NCBI GenBank assembly: GCA_027486495.1
Contig: JAIXOZ010000097.1
Location: 1-39,124 of the forward strand
Length of the DNA: 39,124 bases
Source: Comamonadaceae bacterium
GTDB taxonomy: Bacteria; Pseudomonadota; Gammaproteobacteria; Burkholderiales; Burkholderiaceae_C
Reading direction: 5' to 3'
Position 1 is the first letter of the stretch; every line of letters begins with the position of its first letter. Shown here one piece after another: positions 24,315 to 37,518 of this stretch. A program made the position numbers and the translations under genes. Below the pieces are notes generated by a model that saw only the letters and a program-made list of their open reading frames with translations, searched no databases and was not told the origin of the DNA.

Positions 24315-24854
24315 ATGACCGTTCGTGAAATCCTCAAAATGGGCGACGCCCGACTGCTGCGCGTGGCCGAGCCGGTACAGACCTTTGACACCCCCGAGTT
24401 GCACGCCTTGATTGCCGACTTGCACGACACCATGGCGGCCGTGAACGGCGCAGGCCTGGCCGCCCCGCAAATGGGTGTGAACTTGCAACTGGTGATTTTT
24501 GGCAGCACGGCCGTGAACCCGCGCTATCCGGGCCGCCCGCTGGTGCCGCGCACGGTGCTGCTCAACCCGGTGATCACGCCGCTGGGGGCCGAAGAAGAGG
24601 AAGATTGGGAAGGCTGTTTGTCGGTGCCGGGCTTGCGCGGTGTGGTGCCGCGCTGGTCACGCATCCGCTACACAGGCTTTGACGAAAAAGGCACACCCAT
24701 CGACCGCACGGTAGACGGTTTTCATGCCCGCGTGGTGCAGCACGAATGCGACCACCTGATCGGCAAGCTCTACCCCATGCGGGTGCGCGACTTCAGCCGC
24801 TTTGGCTTCACCGAGGTGCTGTTTCCAGAGATCAGCGCGGCAGAGGACGATTGA
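24315..24854 (+). CDS. def: Peptide deformylase
   Basis: Peptide deformylase removes the formyl group from the N-terminal methionine of new proteins. All three family motifs are present: GAGLAAPQ (45-52), EGCLSVPG (99-106) and HECDH (143-147), which supply the Cys and two His metal ligands and the catalytic Glu. Length of 179 residues fits. AGAGGGT-type sequence precedes the start. It is not in the usual def-fmt pair, so it may be a second deformylase copy. It converges on ligA with only 3 bases between stop codons. Confidence 0.95.
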   Translation: MTVREILKMGDARLLRVAEPVQTFDTPELHALIADLHDTMAAVNGAGLAAPQMGVNLQLVIFGSTAVNPRYPGRPLVPRTVLLNPVITPLGAEEEEDWEGCLSVPGLRGVVPRWSRIRYTGFDEKGTPIDRTVDGFHARVVQHECDHLIGKLYPMRVRDFSRFGFTEVLFPEISAAEDD

Positions 24855-24857
24855 ACA

Positions 24858-28083
<3,226 letters not shown>

Positions 28084-28090
28084 AACTTCC

Positions 28091-31000
28091 TCAGGCCAGG
28101 TCGGCCAATGACACTGCGGACTCCATGTCCACAGCCACGATGCGTGATACGCCCTGCTCTTGCATCGTCACGCCGATCAACTGCTCGGCCATTTCCATGG
28201 CGATCTTGTTGTGGCTGATGAACAAGAACTGGGTCTCTTTGCCCATGCCCTTGACCAGTTTGGCGTAGCGCTCGGTGTTGGCGTCGTCCAGCGGCGCGTC
28301 TACCTCGTCGAGCAAGCAAAACGGGGCCGGGTTGAGTTGAAAAATCGCAAACACCAGCGCGATGGCCGTGAGGGCTTTTTCGCCCCCGGACAGCAAATGG
28401 ATGGTCTGGTTTTTCTTGCCCGGTGGTTGCGCCAGCACCTGCACTCCCGCGTCCAGAATTTCATCACCGGTCATCACCAATCGCGCATTGCCCCCGCCAA
28501 ACAGCTCGGGGAACATGCGGCTGAAGTGCTCGTTGACAATCTTGAATGTGCCACCCAACAGTTCGCGGGTTTCGGCGTCGATCTTGCGGATCGCGTCTTC
28601 CAGCGTGTTCATTGCATCGGTCAAATCGGTGCACTGCGAGTCGAGGAAGACTTTGCGCTCACGCGAAGTGCTCAGCTCTTCCAGCGCGGCCAGATTGACT
28701 GGACCCAAAGCCGTGATTTCGCGGTGGATGCGGTCGATCTCACCTTGTAACCCGGTCACACGCACTTGGCCTGCTTCAATCGAAGCGGCCACAGCCTCCA
28801 GGTCGGCTTTCGCATCGGCCAGCAGTTGGGTGTATTGCTCCAGACCCAGGCGGGCGGCTTGTTCCTTGAGCTGCAAATCGGTGATGCGCTGGCGCAAAGG
28901 GTCCAATTCGCGCTCGAAGCTGACACGGCGCTCATCGCTGGCGCGAAGCTTGGCGGTCAGGTCATCGTAGGCGCTGCGGCAAGCGCCCAAGGCTTGCTCA
29001 CGCGCCAACTTGACGGCCAGCACATTTTGCAAACCCGCTTGTGCTGCGGCATCGGTCAGGCGGCTGAGTTCGTCACGGGCGCGCTGCATTTCGGCTTCGA
29101 TGCTGCTGACCTGCTGCTGCGCGGTCTCGATGGTGCGGTGGAGTTCGGCGCGTCGGGCGTCAAGGCTGCGCTGAGAGAACTGGGCTTCTTGCGCTCGGCG
29201 CTCCAGGCTGCGCTGCTGCTCGCGGCATTCGGCCAGCTTGCGCTCGGCCTCGATCACACGCTCGTCCAGCTGGGCGTGGCGCTCTTGCGTGTCGGCCAGC
29301 TGCATGTCCAACTCTTCAAAGCGGGCTTCGGCTGTCACGCGTCGCTCTTGAAGCTCATCGAGCAAGGCTTCGACTTCGGCCAAGTCGTTGTTGATTTGCT
29401 CGCTGCGGGCGCGGGTTTGAGCGACCAGCTGCGACAGCCGCAGGGTATCGACCTGCAGCTCGTGCGTGCGTGACTGGCTTTCGCTGGCCTCGCGGCGAAC
29501 GGAGATCAATCGCTGCGAGGCATCGGCATAGGCCGCTTCGGCCCGCACCAGAGCGATGCGGCTTTCTTCCGAAATCAGGGTCTGGGCGCGCAGCTGTTTT
29601 TCCAGATTCTCGATTTCCTGGGCGCGGCCAAGCATTCCGGCTTGTTCGGAATCTTGCGCGTAAAACACCACGCTGTTAAGTTGAACCGCATGGCCAGCCT
29701 GCACCAAAAGGGTTTCACCCGCTTGCAGCTGGCTGCGCCAGGCCAGCGCGTCTTCCAAATTGGGGGCGGTGTAGCAGCCTTGCAGCCAGTCGGCAAGCAA
29801 TGCCGACAAACCGGCATCGTGCACACGCAACAAGTCGGCCAGGGGCTTACTGCCTGCGGGCATGCCACTGCGCGCAGCGGCTTTGGCGCCCAATGGCAGG
29901 TTGAAAAAGCTCAATTTGGCGGGCGGCGCGTCATTGGCAAACGAGCGCACCATGTCCAAGCGAGAGACCTCCAGGGCCGACAGGCGCTCACGCAGGGCGG
30001 ATTCGAGGGCGTTTTCCCAGCCGGGTTCAATGTGGATGCGGCTCCACAGGCCTTCTAACCCATCCATGCCATGCTTGACCAGCCAAGGCTTGAGTTTGCC
30101 GTCGGTACGCACCTTCTCTTGAAGGGCTTTAAGAGCTTCAATCCGGGCGCTCAGATCGGCCAGGCGGGCCGATTCATCGTTGACGGTCTTCTGGCGGTTG
30201 CGGCGGTCTTCGTCCAAGGCAGGCACTTGCTCTTGCAAATCATGCAAGCGGGCTTCGGATTCGGCCGACAGCGCCTCGGCCTCGGCCAGTTGTTTTTGCA
30301 ACTGCTGCAGGCGTGCTTCGTCGGGCGCAGCCAAGGCATTGCGATCGGTCAACAGGCGTTCGCGGCGGTTTTCCAGCTGGCGCGATTGTTCTTCTACGTT
30401 GCGCTGGTCTGCGGCCAAAACGCCAATTTGCTGCTGCACCTGCACCACCGTGGCGCGTTGGGCGGTGGCGTCGTTTTGGGCTTTGCGCAGGGCTTCTTCC
30501 AGGTCGGGCAAAGCCATGGCCTGGTCTTCCACCTGAGCAGCCAATGTCATGCTCTGGTCTTCGGCCATGGCCGCTTGCTCGGCCTGGGTTTGCAGCTCGG
30601 CTTGGGCGTCTTGGCTGCGGGTACCCCATTGGGCGGTTTGTTCGATCAGCTGCTGCAAACGCTGCTCGGCGCGCTGGCGACCTTCCACCACAAAGCGGAT
30701 TTCGGCCTCCAAGCGACCCACCTCAGCACTGGCTTCGTACAAAGCGCCTTGCGCCTGATTGACCTGGTCACCCGCCGCGTAATGCGCTTGACGGATGGTC
30801 TCCAGATCGGCCTCCACATACCTCAGATCGGCCGTGCGAGATTCGAGCGCATTCACGGCCTGGTCTACGTCGGACTTCATGCGCCCCTGGTCGGCCTCGG
30901 CGTCGCGGCGCTTCAAAAACCACAGCTGGTGCTGTTTGAGCGTGCTGTCGGCCTGCAGGTTGTTGTAGCGATGCGCCACTTCGGCCTGTTTTTCGAGCTT

Positions 31001-31618
31001 TTCGAGGTTGGCGTTCAACTCCCGCAGGATATCGTCCACCCGTATCAAGTTCTCACGGGTGTCCGACAGGCGGTTTTCGGTCTCGCGACGCCGCTCTTTG
31101 TATTTAGAGACACCAGCGGCTTCCTCCAAAAACAAACGCAGCTCTTCCGGGCGCGATTCGATGATGCGACTGATGGTGCCCTGGCCGATGATGGCGTAGG
31201 CGCGAGGACCCAGGCCCGTGCCCAAAAACACGTCCTGCACGTCTCGGCGGCGCACCGGTTGGTTGTTGATGTAGTAACTGCTGTTGCCGTCGCGGGTCAA
31301 CACGCGCTTGACCGCGATTTCTGCAAATTGGCCCCACTGGCCGCCGGCGCGGTGGTCGGCATTGTCAAACACCAGCTCCACGCTGGCGCGGCTGGCGGGT
31401 TTGCGGGTGGTGGTGCCGTTGAAAATCACGTCCTGCATGGACTCGCCACGCAATTCAGACGCCTTCGACTCACCCAACACCCAACGCACCGCGTCCATGA
31501 TGTTGGATTTGCCGCAACCGTTGGGGCCGACCACGCCCACCAACTGCCCAGGCAGCAGGAAGTTGGTCGGCTCGGCAAACGATTTAAAGCCTGAAAGCTT
31601 GATGGAATTGAGGCGCAC
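28091..31618 (-). CDS. smc: Chromosome segregation ATPase SMC
   Basis: SMC forms a ring with ScpA and ScpB and organises newly replicated chromosomes. I start at the GTG 31618, giving the family-typical MRLNSIKLSGFKSFAEPT and 1175 residues; the frame continues to a TTG at 31669 but that part is not conserved. Walker A GPNGCGKS is at 31-38, the coiled coils run from about 170 to 500 and 670 to 1020 around a hinge near 520-650, and the C-terminal head has LLSGGEKALTAIAL and the Walker B LLDEVDAPLDDANT. No clear Shine-Dalgarno precedes the GTG. First gene of smc-zipA-ligA. Confidence 0.95.
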   Translation of the reverse strand: MRLNSIKLSGFKSFAEPTNFLLPGQLVGVVGPNGCGKSNIMDAVRWVLGESKASELRGESMQDVIFNGTTTRKPASRASVELVFDNADHRAGGQWGQFAEIAVKRVLTRDGNSSYYINNQPVRRRDVQDVFLGTGLGPRAYAIIGQGTISRIIESRPEELRLFLEEAAGVSKYKERRRETENRLSDTRENLIRVDDILRELNANLEKLEKQAEVAHRYNNLQADSTLKQHQLWFLKRRDAEADQGRMKSDVDQAVNALESRTADLRYVEADLETIRQAHYAAGDQVNQAQGALYEASAEVGRLEAEIRFVVEGRQRAEQRLQQLIEQTAQWGTRSQDAQAELQTQAEQAAMAEDQSMTLAAQVEDQAMALPDLEEALRKAQNDATAQRATVVQVQQQIGVLAADQRNVEEQSRQLENRRERLLTDRNALAAPDEARLQQLQKQLAEAEALSAESEARLHDLQEQVPALDEDRRNRQKTVNDESARLADLSARIEALKALQEKVRTDGKLKPWLVKHGMDGLEGLWSRIHIEPGWENALESALRERLSALEVSRLDMVRSFANDAPPAKLSFFNLPLGAKAAARSGMPAGSKPLADLLRVHDAGLSALLADWLQGCYTAPNLEDALAWRSQLQAGETLLVQAGHAVQLNSVVFYAQDSEQAGMLGRAQEIENLEKQLRAQTLISEESRIALVRAEAAYADASQRLISVRREASESQSRTHELQVDTLRLSQLVAQTRARSEQINNDLAEVEALLDELQERRVTAEARFEELDMQLADTQERHAQLDERVIEAERKLAECREQQRSLERRAQEAQFSQRSLDARRAELHRTIETAQQQVSSIEAEMQRARDELSRLTDAAAQAGLQNVLAVKLAREQALGACRSAYDDLTAKLRASDERRVSFERELDPLRQRITDLQLKEQAARLGLEQYTQLLADAKADLEAVAASIEAGQVRVTGLQGEIDRIHREITALGPVNLAALEELSTSRERKVFLDSQCTDLTDAMNTLEDAIRKIDAETRELLGGTFKIVNEHFSRMFPELFGGGNARLVMTGDEILDAGVQVLAQPPGKKNQTIHLLSGGEKALTAIALVFAIFQLNPAPFCLLDEVDAPLDDANTERYAKLVKGMGKETQFLFISHNKIAMEMAEQLIGVTMQEQGVSRIVAVDMESAVSLADLA

Positions 31619-31735
31619 GGCGGTTCGAATCGATTTAATGGGCCAGCCCTCATGGCCAACACAGTGCAAAATGTCAATGTTACCCGACAGGGATGGGAAA
31701 ATTCACTATTCCAAGCTGTGCGGCATTCGAATTGC

Positions 31736-31757
31736 TTCAGGATAAATTCCCCCTGAA
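31736..31757. other. Small inverted repeat in the smc/dapC divergent gap
   Basis: TTCAGG (31736-31741) and CCTGAA (31752-31757) flank ten bases in the 199-base gap between the divergent smc and dapC genes. The gap must hold both promoters; I could not assign boxes. The repeat may be an operator or chance. Confidence 0.25.
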
Positions 31758-31817
31758 AGCACACGCCCCAACTCAGCTGACGCCAACTGTGCCAGCTTCA
31801 TCCCGGATAATCGGAGA

Positions 31818-33053
31818 ATGAATCCTCTCCTCGCCAAACTGCAACCCTACCCATTTGAACGGCTCAAGCAGCTGTTCTCCAGTGTCACGCCCAACCCCGC
31901 CCTCAAGCCCATCAGCCTGGGCATTGGCGAGCCCAAACACGCGACACCGGCTTTCATTCAGGAAGCACTCAAGGCCTCGGTGGCCACCGGCTTGTCGGCC
32001 TACCCCGCCACCGCAGGCGAGCCCAGCCTGCGCAAAGCCTGCGCCGCTTGGCTGCAAACCCGCTACCAACTCAAGCTGGACACAGCCAAGCAAGTCTTGC
32101 CCGTGAACGGCTCGCGCGAGGCCCTGTTTGCCCTGACGCAAACCGTGATCGACCCGACCCGCCCTGGCGCAACGGTGGTCAGCCCCAACCCGTTTTATCA
32201 AATCTACGAAGGCGCAGCCTTGCTGTCTGGTGCCGAACCCTATTACGTGCCCAGCGACCCAGCGCGCAACTTTGCCAACGACTGGGACAGCGTGCCTGCC
32301 GAGGTTTGGGCTCGCACACAATTGCTGTTTGTCTGTTCGCCCGGCAACCCCACCGGCGCGGTCATGCCGTTGTCAGAATGGCAAAAGCTGTTTGCCCTGT
32401 CGGACCAGCACGGCTTCGTCATTGCGTCCGATGAGTGCTACAGCGAGATTTTTTTTCGAGAAGAAGCACCTTTGGGCGGCCTGGAAGCCGCTCACCAATT
32501 GGGCCGCACCGACTTCAAACGCTTGGTCGCCTTCACCAGCCTCAGCAAACGCAGCAATGTCCCGGGCCTGCGCAGCGGTTTTGTGGCGGGCGACGCAGAC
32601 ATCATCCATCAATTTCTGCTTTACCGCACCTACCACGGCAGCGCCATGAGCCCGGTGGTGCAAGCAGCCAGCGTGGCCGCCTGGGGCGACGAAGCCCATG
32701 TGGTGGACAACCGCAACCAATACCGCACCAAGTTTGCCCAAGTCACGCCCGTGCTGGCCAAGGTGCTGGATGTCAAACTGCCTGACGCCAGCTTCTACCT
32801 GTGGGCCGGTGTACCTGCGGGCTGGCAAGGTGACGACGCTGCATTTGCTAAGGCCTTGTACGAAGCCGAGAGCGTGACGGTTTTGCCCGGCAGTTACCTG
32901 GCGCGTGACTTCAAAGGTTCGAACCCCGGCCGTGGTCGCATCCGCATGGCCTTGGTGGCCGAGACCGCCGAGTGCCTGGAAGCCGCTGAGCGCATCGCCC
33001 GATTTGTGCGGGCACATCCTTCGAAGATGGACTCCGGGTCAAGCCCCGGGTGA
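31818..33053 (+). CDS. dapC: Succinyldiaminopimelate transaminase
   Basis: DapC makes N-succinyl-LL-2,6-diaminopimelate in the lysine/peptidoglycan pathway using PLP and glutamate. It opens with NPLLAKLQPYPFERLKQLFS and LGIGEPKHATP, typical of proteobacterial DapC, and has CSPGNPTGAVMP near 175, IASDECYSEIFF near 201 and the PLP lysine in FTSLSKRSNVPGLRSGF near 240. The 411 residues include an abnormal C-terminus: the last ~9 residues (MDSGSSPG) are encoded by a REP-like palindrome at 33027-33053, so the native stop was lost or replaced. dapE follows after the palindrome region; dapD is not between them. Confidence 0.92.
   Translation: MNPLLAKLQPYPFERLKQLFSSVTPNPALKPISLGIGEPKHATPAFIQEALKASVATGLSAYPATAGEPSLRKACAAWLQTRYQLKLDTAKQVLPVNGSREALFALTQTVIDPTRPGATVVSPNPFYQIYEGAALLSGAEPYYVPSDPARNFANDWDSVPAEVWARTQLLFVCSPGNPTGAVMPLSEWQKLFALSDQHGFVIASDECYSEIFFREEAPLGGLEAAHQLGRTDFKRLVAFTSLSKRSNVPGLRSGFVAGDADIIHQFLLYRTYHGSAMSPVVQAASVAAWGDEAHVVDNRNQYRTKFAQVTPVLAKVLDVKLPDASFYLWAGVPAGWQGDDAAFAKALYEAESVTVLPGSYLARDFKGSNPGRGRIRMALVAETAECLEAAERIARFVRAHPSKMDSGSSPG
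33027..33053 (+). repeat. REP-like palindrome, first copy, forming the end of dapC
   Basis: The element starts ATGGACTCCGGGTCAAG and continues with CCCCGGGTGA. It matches the reverse complement of the element at 33110-33135 at most positions. It contains the dapC stop codon, so the repeat supplies the final codons. Such ATGGAT-x-CCGGGTC-x-x-GCCCGG elements are dispersed in many proteobacterial genomes. Confidence 0.65.
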
Positions 33054-33109
33054 GCTTATTTGAATCCGCCCACCCCACTGACAAGCTTTAGAGCAGCCCA
33101 ACCCCATGA

Positions 33110-33135
33110 CATGCCGGGCCTGACCCGGCATCCAT
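33110..33135 (-). repeat. REP-like palindrome, second copy, inverted
   Basis: CATGCCGGGCCTGACCCGGC followed by ATCCAT; its reverse complement reads ATGGATGCCGGGTCAGGCC and aligns with the copy at 33027-33053. The internal GCCGGG / CCCGGC arms form a hairpin. The two copies face each other across 56 bases, as in a BIME-like pair, and end 21 bases before the dapE start. Confidence 0.65.
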
Positions 33136-33156
33136 CCCCTCAACACCCTCCAAGCC

Positions 33157-34323
33157 ATGACCAACACCTGCCACGACACCTTGCGACTGGCCGAGCAGCT
33201 GATCTCCAAACCCTCGGTCACTCCTGAGGATGCGGGCTGCCTGGACCTGATCGCCGACGCCCTGAAGCCACTGGGCTTTGTCTGCGAATTCATGGATTCC
33301 GGCCCCGAGACCTTCCGGGTGCGCAATCTCTGGGCCAAACGCGCAGGCACTTCGGGTCAGACCCTGGCCTTTGCGGGCCACACCGACGTGGTGCCCACCG
33401 GGCCGCTCGCGCAATGGGACAGCGACCCCTTCACGCCAACCCACAAGGACGGCAAGCTGTTTGGCCGTGGGGCAAGCGACATGAAAACCTCGTTGGCGGC
33501 CATGGTGGTGGCCGTGCAAGAGTTTCTGGCGTCCAACCCATACCCAGCTTTGGGCATCGCCTTTTTGCTGACCAGCGACGAAGAAGGCCCAGCGCTCGAC
33601 GGCACCGTGGTGGTCTGCGAAAAGCTTCAAGCCCGTGGCGACGCACCGCAGTTTTGCATCGTGGGTGAACCCACCTCGGTGCAACAAACCGGCGACATGA
33701 TCAAGAACGGCCGACGCGGCACCATGAGCGGCAAGCTCACCGTCCAAGGTGTGCAAGGCCACATCGCCTACCCGCACCTGGCCGACAACCCCATTCACCG
33801 CCTGGCCCCTGCGCTGGCCGAACTGGTGGCCATCTCCTGGGACGAAGGCAATTCTTTTTTCCCGCCCACCAGCTGGCAGGTGAGCAACATCCACGCAGGC
33901 ACCGGAGCGAGCAACGTGATCCCCGGCGACTGCGTGGTCGACTTCAACTTCCGCTTTTGCACCGAATCCACACCCGAGGACTTGCAGCAGCGCTTGATGG
34001 CGGTGTTAGACCGACATCGCCTGCAATACACACTCACTTGGACCATCGGCGGCCTGCCGTTTTTGACCACACCCGGCACCTTGGTCGAGGCTGTGCAAAA
34101 AGCCATCAGCGACGAAACGGGAATCACCACCGAGCTGTCCACCACGGGCGGCACCAGCGACGGCCGCTTTATCGCGCAAATCTGTCCCCAAGTCATCGAG
34201 TTCGGCCCGCCCAACGCGACCATCCACAAGGTCAATGAGCATGTGGCGTTGAGGGACATAGCCCCACTCAAAGCCATCTACCGCCGCACAATCGAACAAC
34301 TCAACGCGGGCCTGTCCGCATGA
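33157..34323 (+). CDS. dapE: Succinyl-diaminopimelate desuccinylase
   Basis: DapE hydrolyses N-succinyl-LL-diaminopimelate to LL-diaminopimelate and succinate, using two zinc ions. The M20 motifs are [11 protein letters not shown] (His75, Asp77), [10 protein letters not shown] (Asp108) and [10 protein letters not shown] (catalytic Glu142, metal Glu143), with GEPTS near 170 and the C-terminal [10 protein letters not shown]. The 388 residues match the family. The start ATG at 33157 has no strong Shine-Dalgarno, and the REP-like pair separates it from dapC, so expression may be partly uncoupled from dapC. It overlaps prmB by ATGA. Confidence 0.95.
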   Translation: MTNTCHDTLRLAEQLISKPSVTPEDAGCLDLIADALKPLGFVCEFMDSGPETFRVRNLWAKRAGTSGQTLAFAGHTDVVPTGPLAQWDSDPFTPTHKDGKLFGRGASDMKTSLAAMVVAVQEFLASNPYPALGIAFLLTSDEEGPALDGTVVVCEKLQARGDAPQFCIVGEPTSVQQTGDMIKNGRRGTMSGKLTVQGVQGHIAYPHLADNPIHRLAPALAELVAISWDEGNSFFPPTSWQVSNIHAGTGASNVIPGDCVVDFNFRFCTESTPEDLQQRLMAVLDRHRLQYTLTWTIGGLPFLTTPGTLVEAVQKAISDETGITTELSTTGGTSDGRFIAQICPQVIEFGPPNATIHKVNEHVALRDIAPLKAIYRRTIEQLNAGLSA

Positions 34324-35198
34324 GCGCCTTGCCTCTTTTGGATCTGATCGAAGCATCTGCCAAGCGGCTCACGCAAGCGGACGTGGCGTTTGGCCACGGC
34401 ACCCAAAGCGCCTTTGACGAAGCCGTTTGGCTGGTGCTTTGGCGGCTGGGCCTGCCGTTGGACACAGATCTGGACGAGGTGGCCGATCAAGCCGTGACGC
34501 CCGAACAGCAAGCGGCTTGCACTGCGCTGGTCGAAGAACGCATCGCCACACGCAAGCCCGCCGCCTACTTGACGCAAGAGGCCTGGTTGCAAGGCGTGTC
34601 GTTTTACATCGACGAGCGCGCCATCGTGCCGCGCAGCCTGATTGCCGAGGTGCTGGCCGATGGCACCATCGACGCATGGTTGAGCGACCAGACAAAACAA
34701 GTGCTGGACCTGTGCACCGGCAACGGCAGCTTGGCCGTGCTGGCGGCGCTGGCATGGCCCGAGGTTCACGTCACCGGGGCGGACATTTCGGATGACGCGC
34801 TGGCCGTGGCCGCCATCAACTTGGAACGGCACGACTTGCAAAATCGCGTCCAACTGGTCCAAAGCGATGGGCTGTTGGCTTTGCCTGGCCCGTTTGACCT
34901 GATCTTGTGCAACCCGCCTTATGTATGCCAAGCCAGCATGGACGCACTGCCCGCCGAGTACCGCGCCGAGCCTGAATTGGCGCTGGCTGGAGGCACGGAC
35001 GGCATGGACTTTGTGCGTCAACTGTTCAAGGATGTGCCATCGCGGATGAGCGAACACGCCGTTTTGGTGCTGGAGATTGGCAACGAGGTGGAACACTTTA
35101 TCTCGGCCTTTCCCAATCTCGAAGTGGCCTGGCTGGACACCAGTGCAGGTGACGACCAAGTGCTGCTGATCACCCGGCAAGCCCTGTTGCAGCGCTGA
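34320..35198 (+). CDS. prmB: 50S ribosomal protein L3 glutamine methyltransferase
   Basis: PrmB N5-methylates a glutamine of ribosomal protein L3 using S-adenosylmethionine. The SAM motif [13 protein letters not shown] is at 128-140, the substrate-glutamine motif NPPY at 198-201, and the following [16 protein letters not shown] is characteristic of PrmB and PrmC. The N-terminal helical domain (about 1-90) with [20 protein letters not shown] distinguishes PrmB. Length 292 residues. It is translationally coupled to dapE by a 4-base overlap, a common order in this group. Confidence 0.93.
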   Translation: MSALPLLDLIEASAKRLTQADVAFGHGTQSAFDEAVWLVLWRLGLPLDTDLDEVADQAVTPEQQAACTALVEERIATRKPAAYLTQEAWLQGVSFYIDERAIVPRSLIAEVLADGTIDAWLSDQTKQVLDLCTGNGSLAVLAALAWPEVHVTGADISDDALAVAAINLERHDLQNRVQLVQSDGLLALPGPFDLILCNPPYVCQASMDALPAEYRAEPELALAGGTDGMDFVRQLFKDVPSRMSEHAVLVLEIGNEVEHFISAFPNLEVAWLDTSAGDDQVLLITRQALLQR

Positions 35199-35400
35199 TA
35201 AAGCCTTGCCGCATCCAGCAGCATGGCCTTCAGTGCGGCCACGACCCTGCGCTTGTGGTCATCATCTTCGGGGCCTCGGCAGCCTCATGTCCATGGGCCA
35301 AAGCCCACATCGGCGAAAATAGCAGGTTATGCCCCTTGCAGCGTCAGCCTCTGAATGACCACGCCCCTTATCCCGGAACCCGTCCGGTCACTGCTTTTTC
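35199..35400. other. Gap between prmB and the ABC-F gene
   Basis: No gene is supported. The minus strand has two short overlapping frames rich in Ala, Asp and Lys that could be a decayed small gene, but there is no start signal or recognisable motif. The promoter of the ABC-F gene should lie here. Confidence 0.3.
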
Positions 35401-37473
35401 ATGATCAATCTTAAAAACGTCACCCTCCGTCGAGGCACCAAGGTGCTGCTAGACAAAGCATCTGTCACCCTCAACCCCGGCGAAAAGGTCGGTCTGGTCG
35501 GGCGCAACGGGGCCGGTAAATCCACCTTGTTTGCATTGTTCAATGGCAGTTTGACCGAAGACGGCGGCGACTTTGAAATGCCGCGCCAGTGGCGCATGGG
35601 CCAAGTAGCACAAAATATGCCCGAGACCGACCAAGCCGCTGCTGACTTTGTGCTGGAAGGTGACACCCGATTGGCCGAATTGCGCCAGCGCTTGGTGGTG
35701 GCTGAAGCCAGTGGCGACGGCATGGAGATGGCCCACGTTTACACCGACTTGGCCGATGCCGGTGACCACGACGCCATGCCCCGTGCCGAGGCTCTGATTC
35801 TGGGATTGGGCTTTCGGGTGGACGAGCTCAACAACCCGGTCAACAGCTTTTCGGGCGGCTGGCGCATGCGCTTACAGCTGGCCCGCGCGCTGATGTGCCC
35901 GTCAGACATCCTGATATTGGACGAGCCCACCAACCACCTGGACTTGGATGCGCTGGTCTGGCTGGAAGCCTGGTTGCAACGCTATGCAGGCACGATGATC
36001 GTGATCAGCCACGACCGGGAGTTTCTGGATGCCGTGACCAACGTCACCTTGCACATCGACCACGCCAAACTCACCCGCTACGGCAGCAACTACAGCGGCT
36101 TTGAAATCCTGCGTGCCCAGCAAATGGAGCTGCAACAAGCTTCGTTCGCCAAGCAGCAAGACAAAATCGCCCACCTGCAAAAGTTCATCACCCGCTTCAA
36201 AGCCCAGGCAAGCAAAGCCAAGCAGGCGCAAAGCCGAGTCAAAGCGCTCGAGCGCATGGAAAAAGTGGCCCCGCTGCTGGCCGATGCAGAGTTCACCTTT
36301 GGCTTCAAGGAGCCCAACAACCTGCCCAACCCGATGCTGGCCATCAGCGACGCCAGTTTTGGTTACACCGTGGACGACGAGCCCAAAGCCATCTTGCAAG
36401 ACGTCAGCAAGTCGGTCCTGGCGGGCCAGCGCATCGGCATTTTGGGGGCTAACGGCCAGGGTAAATCGACCTTGGTCAAGACAATTGCCCGCACCATGCC
36501 CCTGCTTGCCGGGACTTTGACCGAGGGCAAAGGCCTGAACATCGGTTACTTTGCGCAGCAAGAACTCGATGTGCTGCACCCGAATGACAACCCACTGGAA
36601 CACATGATCAGGCTGGCCAAAGAGCTGGGACCGAACAGCAACGAACCCAGCCGCGAGCAGGACCTGCGCAACTATTTGGGCACCTTCAACTTCAGTGGCG
36701 ACATGGTCAAGCAGGCCGTGGGCTCCATGAGCGGCGGAGAAAAAGCCCGTCTGGTGCTGGCCATGATCGTGTGGCAACGCCCCAACCTGTTGCTGCTGGA
36801 CGAGCCGACCAACCACCTGGACCTGGCCACGCGTGAGGCACTGTCCATGGCGCTCAACGAGTTCGAAGGCACCGTCATGCTGGTCAGCCACGACCGCGCT
36901 TTGCTGCGTGCCGTGTGTGACGAGTTCTGGATGGTGGGCCGTGGCAAGGTCGAACCCTTTGATGGCGACTTGGACGATTACCAGAAATATTTGCTGGACG
37001 AATCCAAACGACTGCGCGAAGAGGCCAAAAATTCAGCGAGAAATACCGTGCCCACACTCGCGCCTGAAACACCATCAGCGACCATCGCCAATATGCCAAG
37101 CGACCAGGCCAGCGCTGTATCCGCCCTCACAACACCGCCAGCTGCCAAGCCCACCGCAGCAGCCGCAACACTGCCCGGCACTCCAAGCCTGAGCAGTGCC
37201 GAGCAACGCAAACTTGAAGCACAAAAGCGACAGCAACTGGCCGCGCAAACCAGGCCTCTCAAACGCGAGCTGGAACAAAACGAGCTTCGCATGGCCAGCA
37301 TCGACGCCGAGAAAACGCGCCTTGAGGCGCTGCTGACCACACCGGTATCGCCAGCCGAGATGGCCGATGCGGGCCGCCGACTCAAATCTCTGGCCGATGA
37401 AGTCACCGACCTGGAAGAGCGCTGGTTGGAGCTGACATCTTTGCTCGAGGAAGCCACATCGACAGCGGTGTGA
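35401..37473 (+). CDS. ABC-F family ATPase (YheS-like)
   Basis: A soluble duplicated ABC ATPase of 690 residues; ABC-F proteins act on the ribosomal E site during translation rather than in transport. Domain 1 has Walker A GRNGAGKST (34-42), signature FSGGWRMRLQLARAL and DEPTNHLDLDALVWLE; domain 2 has GANGQGKST near 352, MSGGEKARLVLAM and DEPTNHLDLATREAL. The P-site tRNA interaction linker lies between them (about 235-300, Lys/Gln-rich coiled coil). After about residue 540 comes an Ala/Pro/Thr-rich linker and a C-terminal coiled coil. YheS is the closest family by order and length; Uup is the alternative. Confidence 0.9.
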   Translation: MINLKNVTLRRGTKVLLDKASVTLNPGEKVGLVGRNGAGKSTLFALFNGSLTEDGGDFEMPRQWRMGQVAQNMPETDQAAADFVLEGDTRLAELRQRLVVAEASGDGMEMAHVYTDLADAGDHDAMPRAEALILGLGFRVDELNNPVNSFSGGWRMRLQLARALMCPSDILILDEPTNHLDLDALVWLEAWLQRYAGTMIVISHDREFLDAVTNVTLHIDHAKLTRYGSNYSGFEILRAQQMELQQASFAKQQDKIAHLQKFITRFKAQASKAKQAQSRVKALERMEKVAPLLADAEFTFGFKEPNNLPNPMLAISDASFGYTVDDEPKAILQDVSKSVLAGQRIGILGANGQGKSTLVKTIARTMPLLAGTLTEGKGLNIGYFAQQELDVLHPNDNPLEHMIRLAKELGPNSNEPSREQDLRNYLGTFNFSGDMVKQAVGSMSGGEKARLVLAMIVWQRPNLLLLDEPTNHLDLATREALSMALNEFEGTVMLVSHDRALLRAVCDEFWMVGRGKVEPFDGDLDDYQKYLLDESKRLREEAKNSARNTVPTLAPETPSATIANMPSDQASAVSALTTPPAAKPTAAAATLPGTPSLSSAEQRKLEAQKRQQLAAQTRPLKRELEQNELRMASIDAEKTRLEALLTTPVSPAEMADAGRRLKSLADEVTDLEERWLELTSLLEEATSTAV

Positions 37474-37518
37474 CCCCTCGGCCTTGAAACCCCAATGCAG
37501 ATCTTTGTCTGACCGGAT

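Noticed and set aside
30071..31594. 507-codon plus-strand frame
   Set aside because: Antisense of smc, with shadow-type Leu/Gly/Phe/His composition and no recognisable motif.
35018..35242. Small minus-strand gene at the end of prmB
   Set aside because: Mostly antisense to prmB, no ribosome-binding site and no family resemblance.
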